In this document: piece after piece, positions 54,575-61,827 of the stretch | Numbering within the stretch: position 1 is the stretch's first letter | Layout of the letters: each line of letters opens with the position of its first letter | NCBI GenBank assembly: GCA_964401335.1 | Contig: CAYNYK010000003.1 | Span: 1 to 64,000 of the forward strand | Source of the DNA: JAAYCU01 sp964401335 | GTDB lineage: Bacteria; Planctomycetota; Phycisphaerae; UBA1845; PWPN01 | Direction of reading: 5' to 3' | Length of the DNA stretch: 64,000 nucleotides | Position numbers and translations under genes: made by a program | Notes under the pieces: model-generated | Database searches by the model: none | What the model was told of the DNA's origin: nothing | What the model saw: only the letters and a program-made list of their open reading frames with translations

Positions 54575-55066
54575 AATGCGGTCATTCTATTCCTGCATCC
54601 CTGCAAGTGCAACTTGACCTCATTTCCGACAAGGTGTGACTTTGGCAATTACGTGACCTTCATGGTGAATGACCCCGTTCGTCGCCATAACGAACTCGAT
54701 GAGAGATTTCCGGCCGGTCAACGGGTGGAAAGCGATCTCCGCCAGAGCTATGCGCCCTGCTTCCGAGGTGATATATCCATTTCCCCGCCACCAATCGCTT
54801 CTTGGTTGGCAGGACCGGTTCCCGTAACCCGGCGGTGATCGTCGTCCGCGATAGTCCTATCGCCACCGCCGTTAATCCCGCCCCGACCCAGTTTATGGGC
54901 CTCCGCCACTGCCCATCCACCTCGCCGCCGCTCGTCCAGCTCCATATATAACAAGGCGGCACTTGCGTCGAATTCGTCTGATGGCCGGTATATCCTGATC
55001 ATGTAGCGCTAGGCAACAGATGACGAACGAAAGGAATAATTGTCCAAGTTATTTTTGAGCGAGCCC
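54575..55066. other. Intergenic gap, no supported gene
   Basis: About 490 bases lie between two minus-strand genes. Overlapping short open frames on both strands (for example 54614-54838 plus and 54748-55002 minus) have no recognisable motif and cannot be supported. It may contain the promoter of the two-domain sulfatase. Confidence 0.4.
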
Positions 55067-55858
55067 TTAGATGGTTTCTTTGGGTTCCTGCAGCAGGGTA
55101 TTGAGCTCGTCGCGCAAACGGGCGGCGTCCTCGTAGCGCTCATCGCGCAGGGCGCGGTTGAGCTGGCTTTTCAGTTTGCGAATGGGATCCACGGGCAGAA
55201 AGCCGCGCACCTGCCGGCGCAGGGCCTTGAGGACCTGGACCTCTCCGCTCATCCGGTACGCGTGCGGCATGCCGAAACGCTCGAAGAAGTTTTTTATCGT
55301 GGTGAGGCCGTTCTCCACGTGGACCAGGGCCGTGCGATACGCCCCGTGGTCCATGCTCAGCAGCCCCTTGCTCCGCGCGTTCATCATGATGATGTAAGGC
55401 CGATATTGTTCCATGGCCAACTGGTCCGCCTCGTTTTCGGCGTACTTGGCGCAGAAGTCCAGCAAGTCGAGGTTGCGCTGCGTGTCTCGGATGACCGCTT
55501 CGTAATCCTCGAGCACGAAGTTGGCCAGGTAGCGTTTGTAATACTGCACTGCCTCCTCGCGCAGGTCCTGACATTCCTCCGCGTTCAGGACGAACCCCAG
55601 GTCGGTCCCGTTGCGTTCGATATAGATGGCGCATTGTTTCTGATGATATTCCAGGAGCGATTCGCAATTGTGCGGACGCCGACCGTCCGGCCGGCCGTGC
55701 GGCTCGATCTGTAATACACCCAGATCAACCCGCATCTGAATCTTGACCTGATTGTTCTCGCCCCGGATTTTACGGACGTTGATCTGGCCCGATTCATAAG
55801 GCCAGTTGCTGATGATCGGTTTTAAATCTTTTGATGTAAACATCTTAGGATCGGACAT
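55067..55858 (-). CDS. UVR-motif protein (UvrB/UvrC C-terminal motif)
   Basis: This is a 263-residue cytoplasmic protein ending in a UVR helical hairpin (residues ~225-258: IRKLKSQLNRALRDERYEDAARLRDELNTLL), the motif that mediates UvrB-UvrC contact and is also found in McsA-like clp regulators. The remainder is helical and charged, with no cysteine pairs like those of McsA. The N-terminal region (KDLKPIISNWPYESGQINVRKI) is recognisable as a unit but not a named domain. Its role is uncertain: DNA repair or protease regulation are both conceivable from the motif alone. Confidence 0.8.
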   Translation of the reverse strand: MSDPKMFTSKDLKPIISNWPYESGQINVRKIRGENNQVKIQMRVDLGVLQIEPHGRPDGRRPHNCESLLEYHQKQCAIYIERNGTDLGFVLNAEECQDLREEAVQYYKRYLANFVLEDYEAVIRDTQRNLDLLDFCAKYAENEADQLAMEQYRPYIIMMNARSKGLLSMDHGAYRTALVHVENGLTTIKNFFERFGMPHAYRMSGEVQVLKALRRQVRGFLPVDPIRKLKSQLNRALRDERYEDAARLRDELNTLLQEPKETI

Positions 55859-56203
55859 TGGCCGTCTCCCATCTCAGGCCGTCGGGTCGACTCCCCACCG
55901 GGTCGTCCCCCTCTACTATCATAGACTATTGGGGGGGCGGGTTCCAATAAAATATTTACCCCCCACCCTGGAAAAAAGTTTCATCAAGGATACCCTTGTT
56001 GATTATCGGAACATCGCCACTGATTGCCGCACAGCAAGTCGTTAAAAAAATAGCCCCTTTACCGGACGTGGTTTATACTCTTTCATGGCCGGCTGGCCTA
56101 AACTCCAAAGAAAGGATAGGGGCTTGTCGGTTACAAAGTAAACGAAAGCTTTAGCCGTCTGGGACTGGGATATAAAGTCTCTTACCGAAAAGGAGTTACG
56201 CCG
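55859..56203. other. Divergent intergenic region
   Basis: About 345 bases lie between the UVR-motif gene (minus) and the redoxin gene (plus). It contains poly-G and poly-C runs near 55930-55965 and a plus ribosome binding site AGGAG just before 56204. No gene, RNA or clear promoter is recognised. Confidence 0.4.
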
Positions 56204-56815
56204 ATGAGAATCAAAACCGTTGTTACCGTCCTACTGAGTCTGAGCTTCTGCGCCTTGGTCTACACCCAACTGAACGCCGCATCCGCCGCGGCTGAAGCCA
56301 AGGCCGAGATCGGGAAGGCGGCCCCGGACTTCAGCCTGAAGGATTCCTTAGGGAAAACCTTTACCCTGTCCGAGTTCAAGGACCGGATCGTGGTCCTCGA
56401 ATGGCTGAACCGCGATTGCCCGGTGGTCCGCGAAGCCCATCAGAAAAAACGGGTCATGCAGGAAACCTACGCCAAGTACGCCGGCAAGGGTGTGATCTGG
56501 CTGGGCATCGATACGACCCACGGACGCCAACCCGAACAGAACCGGGTATGGGCCGCCGAGGTTGGGTTGGCTTATCCGATTTTGTTCGACGAGGAGGGCA
56601 AGGTCGGACGCGCCTACGGGGCCACGAACACACCGCATATGTTTGTGATCGACAAGCACGGCAAGCTGGCCTACATGGGCGCGATCGACGATCAGGGTAA
56701 GACCAACTACGTCGAGGAGGCCATCAAGGACTTGCTCGACGGCAAGGCGGTCAGCAAACCGGAGACCAAGCCTTACGGCTGCTCGGTGAAATACCCACCG
56801 GCGAAGGCTGAATAA
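56204..56815 (+). CDS. Exported redoxin-family (peroxiredoxin/TlpA-like) protein
   Basis: This is a 203-residue exported thioredoxin-fold protein. The N-terminal helix (VVTVLLSLSFCALVYTQLNAASA) is a signal or anchor. The core has GKAAPDFSLKDSLGKTFTLSEFKDRIVVLEWLNRDCPVVREAH, then VIWLGIDTTHG, VGLAYPILFDEEGKVGRAYGATNTPHMFVIDKHGKLAYMGAI. The active-site region reads DCPVV, with a single cysteine and no CxxC, as in AhpC/TSA-like redoxins. It should act in the periplasm as a thiol peroxidase or related redox protein. AGGAG precedes the ATG. It is followed by a structured repeat block. Confidence 0.88.
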   Translation: MRIKTVVTVLLSLSFCALVYTQLNAASAAAEAKAEIGKAAPDFSLKDSLGKTFTLSEFKDRIVVLEWLNRDCPVVREAHQKKRVMQETYAKYAGKGVIWLGIDTTHGRQPEQNRVWAAEVGLAYPILFDEEGKVGRAYGATNTPHMFVIDKHGKLAYMGAIDDQGKTNYVEEAIKDLLDGKAVSKPETKPYGCSVKYPPAKAE

Positions 56816-56838
56816 GGCCTAGCGGATAGGGAAAGGTT

Positions 56839-56987
56839 GCATCCGAAGTTCAGGGGCAGGGTGGCATGGGCAGGCCCTGGTCACGCCATAGCGGGACAAG
56901 GGTTTGCCCGTGCTTTTGAGTTCGCGCAGCAGAGCGCGCATATTCCCAAGTAAGTCGAAATTCCCCGTGCCATCTTTCTTCGGATGC
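56839..56987 (+). repeat. Structured ~150-bp repeat, full copy
   Basis: Perfect 10-bp terminal inverted repeats GCATCCGAAG (56839-56848) and CTTCGGATGC (56978-56987) enclose GGTGGCATGGG pairing with CCCCGTGCCATC, a GGGCAGGCCC/GACAAGGGTTTGCCC hairpin and a GCGC...GCGC hairpin. This is the reference copy. Most of it (from 56855) lies in the 197-bp tandem duplication. Confidence 0.8.
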
Positions 56988-57249
56988 ATCGATACGCAAG
57001 GATTTCGGTCATAAAATTTTTGCACAGTTCGGTCGGTTCATGGATAATACCGGCAGGGTGGCATGGGCAGGCCCTGGTCACGCCATAGCGGGACAAGGGT
57101 TTGCCCGTGCTTTTGAGTTCGCGCAGCAGAGCGCGCATATTCCCAAGTAAGTCGAAATTCCCCGTGCCATCTTTCTTCGGATGCATCGATACGCAAGGAT
57201 TTCGGTCATAAAAATTTTTGCACAGTTCGGTCGGTTCATGGATAATACC
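56855..57249 (+). repeat. 197/198-bp tandem direct duplication
   Basis: The unit 56855-57051 is repeated at 57052-57249. The two are identical except for one extra A in an A-run. It contains most of a structured repeat plus downstream sequence ending GGATAATACC, so the duplication is recent, or an assembly artefact. Confidence 0.95.
57052..57184 (+). repeat. Structured repeat, second (duplicated) copy
   Basis: Copy of the repeat created by the tandem duplication. It lacks the left terminal inverted repeat because the duplication starts inside the element, and ends with CTTCGGATGC at 57175-57184. Confidence 0.85.
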
Positions 57250-57285
57250 CCTCAGGCCGGTACGCCGGTATCTGATGGATAGTCC

Positions 57286-58293
57286 ATGAACCGATCCGTA
57301 ATTTCATGTTTACGATCTGGGGTTAGGCTGACGCTCGGCGTGATGACGGGTCTTTGTGCCATCGTCGGCTGTCCGCCCACGGACTCCTCGACGCTCGACC
57401 GCAAACCGGCAGCCACACGACCGTCCTACGTTTATCCGGATACGCCGCCGGTGGTGGACCGCCAGTCGCTCGACGCTTTTCTGGTTCAGTTAGGCGGCGA
57501 CCTGACGGTTATCTGGGTCATCGGAGATAGCGCCGACGAGGGCGGGGCGACGGCGGCCGCTCTGGCCGAAGCCCGCGACGAATTGAAAGCGCACAACTGC
57601 CCGATGGTTGCGCTCTATACCGGCCCGGCCCGCCAATGGTGGCCTCAGGTCGTCCCCATGCTCCAGGCGGCCGGGGCCAATTATCCATGCGCGGTGGTCG
57701 CCCCGCCGGCGTTTTCGGGAATGGCCGCCTGGCTGGCCGGAAACACACGCCATCGGCAGCCGGGTATATATGTGGTGGATCGGCTGGAACGGGTGATCGG
57801 GCGGTTCGGCGCAAAGCCCAAGGAAGTGCGGGCCATGGTCGGCCAGGTGACGAGCGGGGAACTGGTCAAAAATCTCCAGAACCAGTCCATGCTTTGCGTG
57901 CGTTTGCGATTGATTCAATTGGCCGGGGGAGAGATCACGGCCAGCGCGGTCTCCAACGCCGCCGACGTGAATACGGTGGCCCAGGATTTGGCCCGCCAAC
58001 TGACAACCAGCAAACCGCTGGGCACGGTAGCCATGCTACCCTTGCGGAATATCGGAGAGCCCACGCCGGCCGAACAGGAACAGAACCAAATGATCTGCGA
58101 AAGACTCCACGAGCGGCTGGAGGCCCACGGCTGGGCCTCGCTGGTCAGCACGGAGGCCGCCGCCCGAGTCCTGGCCGAACTAAACCTGACCCCCGTGGCC
58201 ATCGAATTCGACCCGTCTCGGCTGACTCCCCATGTAACCTGGTACGGGATCCTGGTCGGGTCGGTGGAACACCGGTCCCTTATGAGGGAATGA
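57286..58293 (+). CDS. Lipoprotein with thioredoxin-like and LpoB/FlgO-like regions, unknown function
   Basis: This is a 335-residue lipoprotein: the leader ends VMTGLCAIVGC, with the modified cysteine near residue 29. Residues ~60-190 resemble a thioredoxin-like fold without CxxC (VIWVIGDSADEGG, GIYVVDRLERVIGRFG). Residues ~215-325 resemble outer-membrane assembly lipoproteins of the LpoB/CsgG/FlgO style (GTVAMLPLRNIGEPTPAEQEQNQMICERLHERLEAHGWASLV). These are resemblances by eye. Its start codon lies in an inverted repeat (TCCATGAACCG at 57283-57293 with CGGTTCATGGA at 57232-57242), which could hide it in the mRNA. A long overlapping frame in another register is a shadow. Confidence 0.72.
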   Translation: MNRSVISCLRSGVRLTLGVMTGLCAIVGCPPTDSSTLDRKPAATRPSYVYPDTPPVVDRQSLDAFLVQLGGDLTVIWVIGDSADEGGATAAALAEARDELKAHNCPMVALYTGPARQWWPQVVPMLQAAGANYPCAVVAPPAFSGMAAWLAGNTRHRQPGIYVVDRLERVIGRFGAKPKEVRAMVGQVTSGELVKNLQNQSMLCVRLRLIQLAGGEITASAVSNAADVNTVAQDLARQLTTSKPLGTVAMLPLRNIGEPTPAEQEQNQMICERLHERLEAHGWASLVSTEAAARVLAELNLTPVAIEFDPSRLTPHVTWYGILVGSVEHRSLMRE

Positions 58294-58363
58294 CGGTTTC
58301 TCGCCCCCAGGCCGCCGGACTCTGCCGCAGCCACGTTTTTCTGGGCCCAGTCACCCGACGGGT

Positions 58364-58510
58364 GCAGCCGAGGTTTAAGGGCAGGGTGGCATGGGCAGGC
58401 CCTTGTCACGCCGCGGCGAGACAAGGGTTTGCCCGTGCTTATAAGACCGCCGAGCATATCGCGAATATTCCAGGCAAGTCGGATTCCCTGTGCCACCTTT
58501 CCTCGGATGC
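58364..58510 (+). repeat. Structured ~150-bp repeat, third full copy
   Basis: Terminal repeats GCAGCCGAGG (58364-58373) and CCTCGGATGC (58501-58510) pair with one mismatch. Relative to the 56839 copy, AAG/CTT has become AGG/CCT on both sides, a compensating change. The central hairpin arms CCCTTGTC and GACAAGGG pair perfectly. It lies just upstream of the methyltransferase gene. Confidence 0.8.
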
Positions 58511-58601
58511 CTCCTCACCCGACACCCGCCTTGATCGCAGTTTTTTCTTGCCAGAACCGCGAAAGATGGATAAATTGATGGCCTTTGAAAGGTGTAACCC
58601 T

Positions 58602-59252
58602 ATGCAGGAAAAATCGACCCGCAAGATTTATAATATCTGGGCCCATTTTTATGATCTCCTCTGGCCCGCCATCGTGCATCGCCGCACGACCAAGGCGATC
58701 GCCCACATGAACATTCGTCCCGGCGAAAGCGTACTGGATGTGGGGGTGGGGACAGGGTTGGCGTTGAGCAGTTATCCTCCCCACGCCCGCGTAATCGGGA
58801 TCGATCTGAGCGAGGGCATGCTTCGCCGGGCCCGAGAACGGACGATCAAATACAACATGGATTGGGTGAATCTGGTGCTGGGTAATGCGCTGGAATTACC
58901 TTTCGAGGAAAACACCTTTGATCACGTGCTGCTCAGCCACGTGGTCACCGTGGTCAGTGATCCGGTGCGGTTGATCGAGGAAACCCGGCGGGTGACGCGG
59001 CCGGGCGGGCAGATCGTGATCATCAATCATTTCCAGTCGGCCAACCGCGTAATGGCCCGGCTGGAGAAATGGCTTTGTCCTCTGTGCCAACATCTGGGCT
59101 GGCGCAGCGACTTGAACCTGCACGATCTGATTCGCGAGACGAATTTAGAAGTGGACTATCGTTACAAACTGGACCAGGTGGATTTGTTCCAGACGGTTTT
59201 TGCGACCAACCGACCGGCCAAGCCGGCAGCCCAGGCGATGGTCGCCGCCTGA
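58602..59252 (+). CDS. Class I SAM-dependent methyltransferase (PmtA/UbiE-like)
   Basis: This is a 216-residue methyltransferase. The SAM-binding motif I is VLDVGVGTG (44-52), motif II is IGIDLSEGML, and motif post-I/III are ELPFEENTFDHVLLSHVVTVVSDP and TRPGGQIVIINHF. The opening IYNIWAHFYDLLWPAIVHRRTTKAI resembles phosphatidylethanolamine N-methyltransferases (PmtA) and related UbiE-like enzymes; lipid methylation is the best guess, not proven. ATG 58602 follows AAAGG at a good distance; ATGs at 58566 and 58578 are possible. Sequence upstream in the same frame is a shadow of the lipoprotein gene. Confidence 0.87.
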   Translation: MQEKSTRKIYNIWAHFYDLLWPAIVHRRTTKAIAHMNIRPGESVLDVGVGTGLALSSYPPHARVIGIDLSEGMLRRARERTIKYNMDWVNLVLGNALELPFEENTFDHVLLSHVVTVVSDPVRLIEETRRVTRPGGQIVIINHFQSANRVMARLEKWLCPLCQHLGWRSDLNLHDLIRETNLEVDYRYKLDQVDLFQTVFATNRPAKPAAQAMVAA

Positions 59253-59292
59253 TAGCCGCGAGACGGGGGTTTTGTTGGATAACTTAACGGCC

Positions 59293-59748
59293 ATGAATAA
59301 CCGCATGACGATTTTGAAGCGGGTTCGGATGTATTTCTGCGCGGCGGCGGCCGGTTTCATTCTGGCCACCAGCAGCGGGTGTTTCGCCTATAACTGGCGG
59401 TTGGACCATTCCGAATTCGGGCCGGCCGAGGCCGAGGCCCGGGAGAAGGGCAAATACCTGTTTATCTTCTACAAATCGTGGACGGACAATTCCTCCAACC
59501 GGATGCTCAGCAGCGAGGTTTTATCCGATCCCAAGGTTGAAAAGCATTTCGCCGATACCATCAACCTCCTCGTGGAAGCGGGCGGCGGGCCGCGCTACGT
59601 CGATTACATGGCCAAGTACGGGGTCACCTCCTTCCCGGCCGCCGTCATCGTCGCTCCCGACGGCAGCTACCAACGTGCCGTCGGTTTCATCCCCAAGGAA
59701 CAATTCATCGAATTTGTCCAGAAAGCCAAAAGCGGTGACAAAAATTAG
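59293..59748 (+). CDS. Thioredoxin-fold lipoprotein lacking CxxC
   Basis: This is a 151-residue exported protein with a lipoprotein-type leader (AAAAGFILATSSGC, cysteine near 30). The remainder is a thioredoxin fold: YNWRLDHSEFGPAEAEAREKGKYLFIFYKSWTDNSSNRML, then EKHFADTINLLVEAGGGPRYVDYMAKYGVTSFPAAVIVAPDGSYQRAVGFI with the cis-proline region SFPAA. The usual WCxxC is replaced by WTDNSS, so it cannot do dithiol chemistry. It may be a structural or binding homologue of thioredoxin-7/DUF255-like proteins. ATG 59293 places the lipobox correctly. Confidence 0.8.
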   Translation: MNNRMTILKRVRMYFCAAAAGFILATSSGCFAYNWRLDHSEFGPAEAEAREKGKYLFIFYKSWTDNSSNRMLSSEVLSDPKVEKHFADTINLLVEAGGGPRYVDYMAKYGVTSFPAAVIVAPDGSYQRAVGFIPKEQFIEFVQKAKSGDKN

Positions 59749-60347
59749 TAACTTTTTTAGCATATAAACTTCCCCTTTGCTAATGAGTAATGGAGGGTTC
59801 GCTCTATTTAGCATTGCGTTTTATTATTCATAAGCCATTTTATGGAAGATACTTATGGACGATTATACTGTTTTTTGAACCTATGCAAAATGCCTTATCA
59901 TTTGAGTATAAACCATTGCAATAAAAAAACTTATGTATTTTTTTGACCATTTGATTAAACACTTTTTCCGATTGAACCTCTTAAATAAATTGGAAAGCAT
60001 AGATTTTTTTGTTGCATGCGGAAATACAATTGTTTATAATGCGCGCAGGTGTGTTCCGGATCAGGTGCATGTCCAATCCGGGCAAACGGGAAAACATTGT
60101 GCCTCCATCCAGATCGTGATGGAGCACGAAGTGTTCGTTCGGGTCGTAATGAGGTGGAATCAAGTTTGTGATGTAAGGTCACAACCCAAGTCCTTGGAGG
60201 GAAAGGAGGCATCCTATCGCGAATGAAGCATGTCGATTGTTTGCGTCTCGTTGGGTTAATGGAATCAGTTTAAGTGCCGTGTGAATTGATCACGTGGATC
60301 AGTGTCGCGACACAAGTTTTTTCTTTTGGAGGAAAAGGAGGTTTCGG
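59749..60347. other. AT-rich intergenic stretch
   Basis: About 600 bases, markedly AT-rich between 59750 and 60040 compared with all flanking DNA, contain only weak open frames. AAGGAGG at 60203-60209 is followed 13 bases later by a 16-codon frame (ATG 60223) of unknown meaning. AGGAGG at 60336-60341 is the ribosome binding site of the PEP-CTERM gene. No insertion-sequence gene or RNA is recognisable. Confidence 0.45.
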
Positions 60348-61223
60348 ATGAGAAGCGGTTTAATTATTGGTGTTGTCTGCGCCATGTTTGCCAGCGTGGC
60401 GTCGGCAGCGGTGATTACTTGGAATATGGGTGTGGATCTCTCGAGCGCGAGCCAGACCTCCCCCATGACGAAGTCGGAGGATGGGTATGGGGATATCGCC
60501 GCCGGCGATTTTAATTCTCCGATCAACGCGGGGATCAACGCAACCTCGATAGGCAGTTACGACGCCTACTCGCGGTTCGTCGACACCGGCTCGCATGGGA
60601 ACGATGGGTTCACCTACCAGAACGGCGTCAACGGGACCGTCGCTCAGACCTTTACGATCGATGCGATCCTCTGGGGTGAGAGCGCCCTCAACAGTGCGGG
60701 ACGATCCGCGAGCATTCGAGTTGGAAATAATGGCGGGACTTCGTCCGGCCAGCTCGGGATTGAGCCCGGCTCAGTTTGGGGTAGTGTGCCAGGCCTTACT
60801 GATCCCGGTGGCAACTCGTTATGGATAACGGTCCGGAACGGTAGCTTTGTTCCGTTCGGTTTCCTTTTTACACAGACCACGACCGCTTATGGCTGGCGGG
60901 CTGTTCGGCTGGTATCGCCCGGCGACGGCAGCCTTCAGTTCTGGGATTTTGTCGACGGTTCCGGTACGGGCACCTTGATAGGCACCGTTCCCAGCGGCAG
61001 CATGCCCGGAGGTGGGCAAGTGAGCGCCCTTGGTTTCAGTCTGAACAGCATCTCGGGCAGCACGGTATTGAGCAGCGGCTTCTCTTGCCTGGGCTTGGCC
61101 ATGGATAACGCGCAGGCACTGGATGGCAGCGCCCCGTATATGCTCCCGGCCGTTCCGGAACCGGCCAGCTTGGTGCTGTTCGCGGTCTTCAGCGGTTTGG
61201 CCCTGCTCCGCCGTCGTAGCTAA
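60348..61223 (+). CDS. PEP-CTERM sorted exported protein
   Basis: This is a 291-residue exported protein. A signal peptide (about 1-21, FASVASA) and a C-terminal PEP-CTERM tail are present: VPEPASLVLFAVFSGLALLRRRS, i.e. the PEP motif, a hydrophobic helix and an arginine cluster. Such tails direct sorting through an exosortase and are common in biofilm-forming bacteria. The middle is glycine/serine-rich beta structure (SRFVDTGSHGNDGFTYQNGVNGTVAQTFTID, FGFLFTQTTTAYGWRAVRLVSPGDG) with no named domain. ATG 60348 has AGGAGG 6 bases upstream. No exosortase gene is seen in the window. Confidence 0.93.
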   Translation: MRSGLIIGVVCAMFASVASAAVITWNMGVDLSSASQTSPMTKSEDGYGDIAAGDFNSPINAGINATSIGSYDAYSRFVDTGSHGNDGFTYQNGVNGTVAQTFTIDAILWGESALNSAGRSASIRVGNNGGTSSGQLGIEPGSVWGSVPGLTDPGGNSLWITVRNGSFVPFGFLFTQTTTAYGWRAVRLVSPGDGSLQFWDFVDGSGTGTLIGTVPSGSMPGGGQVSALGFSLNSISGSTVLSSGFSCLGLAMDNAQALDGSAPYMLPAVPEPASLVLFAVFSGLALLRRRS

Positions 61224-61279
61224 GGGGTTGAATCGCGTGTCATAGCTGTTTTGCTAAAAACAGTCTCTATCACATGGAA

Positions 61280-61319
61280 CACCGGCCGGAGTTGATTAAC
61301 TTCGGCCGGTGCTTTTTTT
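61280..61319 (+). terminator. Rho-independent terminator after the PEP-CTERM gene
   Basis: CACCGGCCGGAGTT (61280-61293) pairs with AACTTCGGCCGGTG (61298-61311) over 14 bp with one G-T wobble and a 4-base loop, followed by CTTTTTTT. This is a textbook terminator. Confidence 0.9.
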
Positions 61320-61324
61320 ACAGG

Positions 61325-61570
61325 CCGCTCTGTCGAGATTCCTGCCGCCGCTCTGTCGAGATTCCTGCCGCCGCTCTGTCGAGATTCCTATCTCGACACT
61401 GGACCGCTCTGTCGAGATTCCTATCTCGACAGTCCTGCGTCGGGATTCCTATCCCGCGTTAGAGGGGAAAGGATTCCCCTAGTGTGGGTGCGAGAAAGGA
61501 TTCTCGCACCAGCATGGTAGTGTGGGTGCGAGAAAGGATTCTCGCACCAGCATGATTCTCGCACCAGCAT
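61325..61570. repeat. Cluster of short hairpins sharing an AGGA/TCCT loop
   Basis: A 23-base unit starting CCGCTCTGTCGAGATTCCT occurs at 61325, 61348 and 61371, and again at 61404. Hairpins: TGTCGAGAT/ATCTCGACA at 61377-61398 and 61410-61431; CGGGAT/ATCCCG at 61441-61456; AGGGGAA/TTCCCCT at 61463-61480; GGTGCGAGAA/TTCTCGCACC at 61487-61510 and 61525-61548, plus a half copy to 61570. All have the same four-base loop (TCCT, or AGGA on the other strand) although the stems are unrelated. A 36-base direct repeat (61481-61516, 61519-61554) carries the last two. Confidence 0.9.
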
Positions 61571-61827
61571 AATCACTCAGGATTCTTGGCGTTACACAAC
61601 TCCGACCCCGTGCTCCCCCGCCACGGCGGGTAGACTGCTTGGGGGTCAGATAGGCACCGCCATCAGAACCTGGAGCAGTTTACCTCGCTTGCCTCCCCCG
61701 CCACGGCGGAACTTCGCTTTAGCGGGCCTCGCCTGGGCGGGTCTCCATGGTAAAACCCGATGAGTAATCCGAGTCATGTGAACCATATCGGCGTTAGAGA
61801 GAGAATGACCGGTGCGGCAGACCCTTG
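61571..61827. other. Intergenic, short CCCCGCCACGGCGG repeats
   Basis: There is no gene. CCCCCGCCACGGCGG occurs twice (near 61615 and 61687). The rest, to the end of the pseudogene on the minus strand, contains nothing else that I recognise. Confidence 0.45.

Noticed and set aside
54748..55002. 84-codon minus-strand frame after the UVR-motif gene
   Set aside because: Some protein-like stretches, but it competes with another overlapping frame and has no motif or ribosome binding site.
57636..58601. Long open frame extending the methyltransferase gene upstream by more than 300 codons
   Set aside because: It overlaps the lipoprotein gene in another frame, has arginine/glycine-rich shadow composition, and the methyltransferase fold begins only at 58602.
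59933..60226. 97-codon open frame in the AT-rich spacer
   Set aside because: No recognisable protein features; begins within AT-rich DNA without a ribosome binding site.
61325..61570. Possible CRISPR array
   Set aside because: Repeats are irregular, hairpin-forming and have no uniform unique spacers; no cas gene is nearby.
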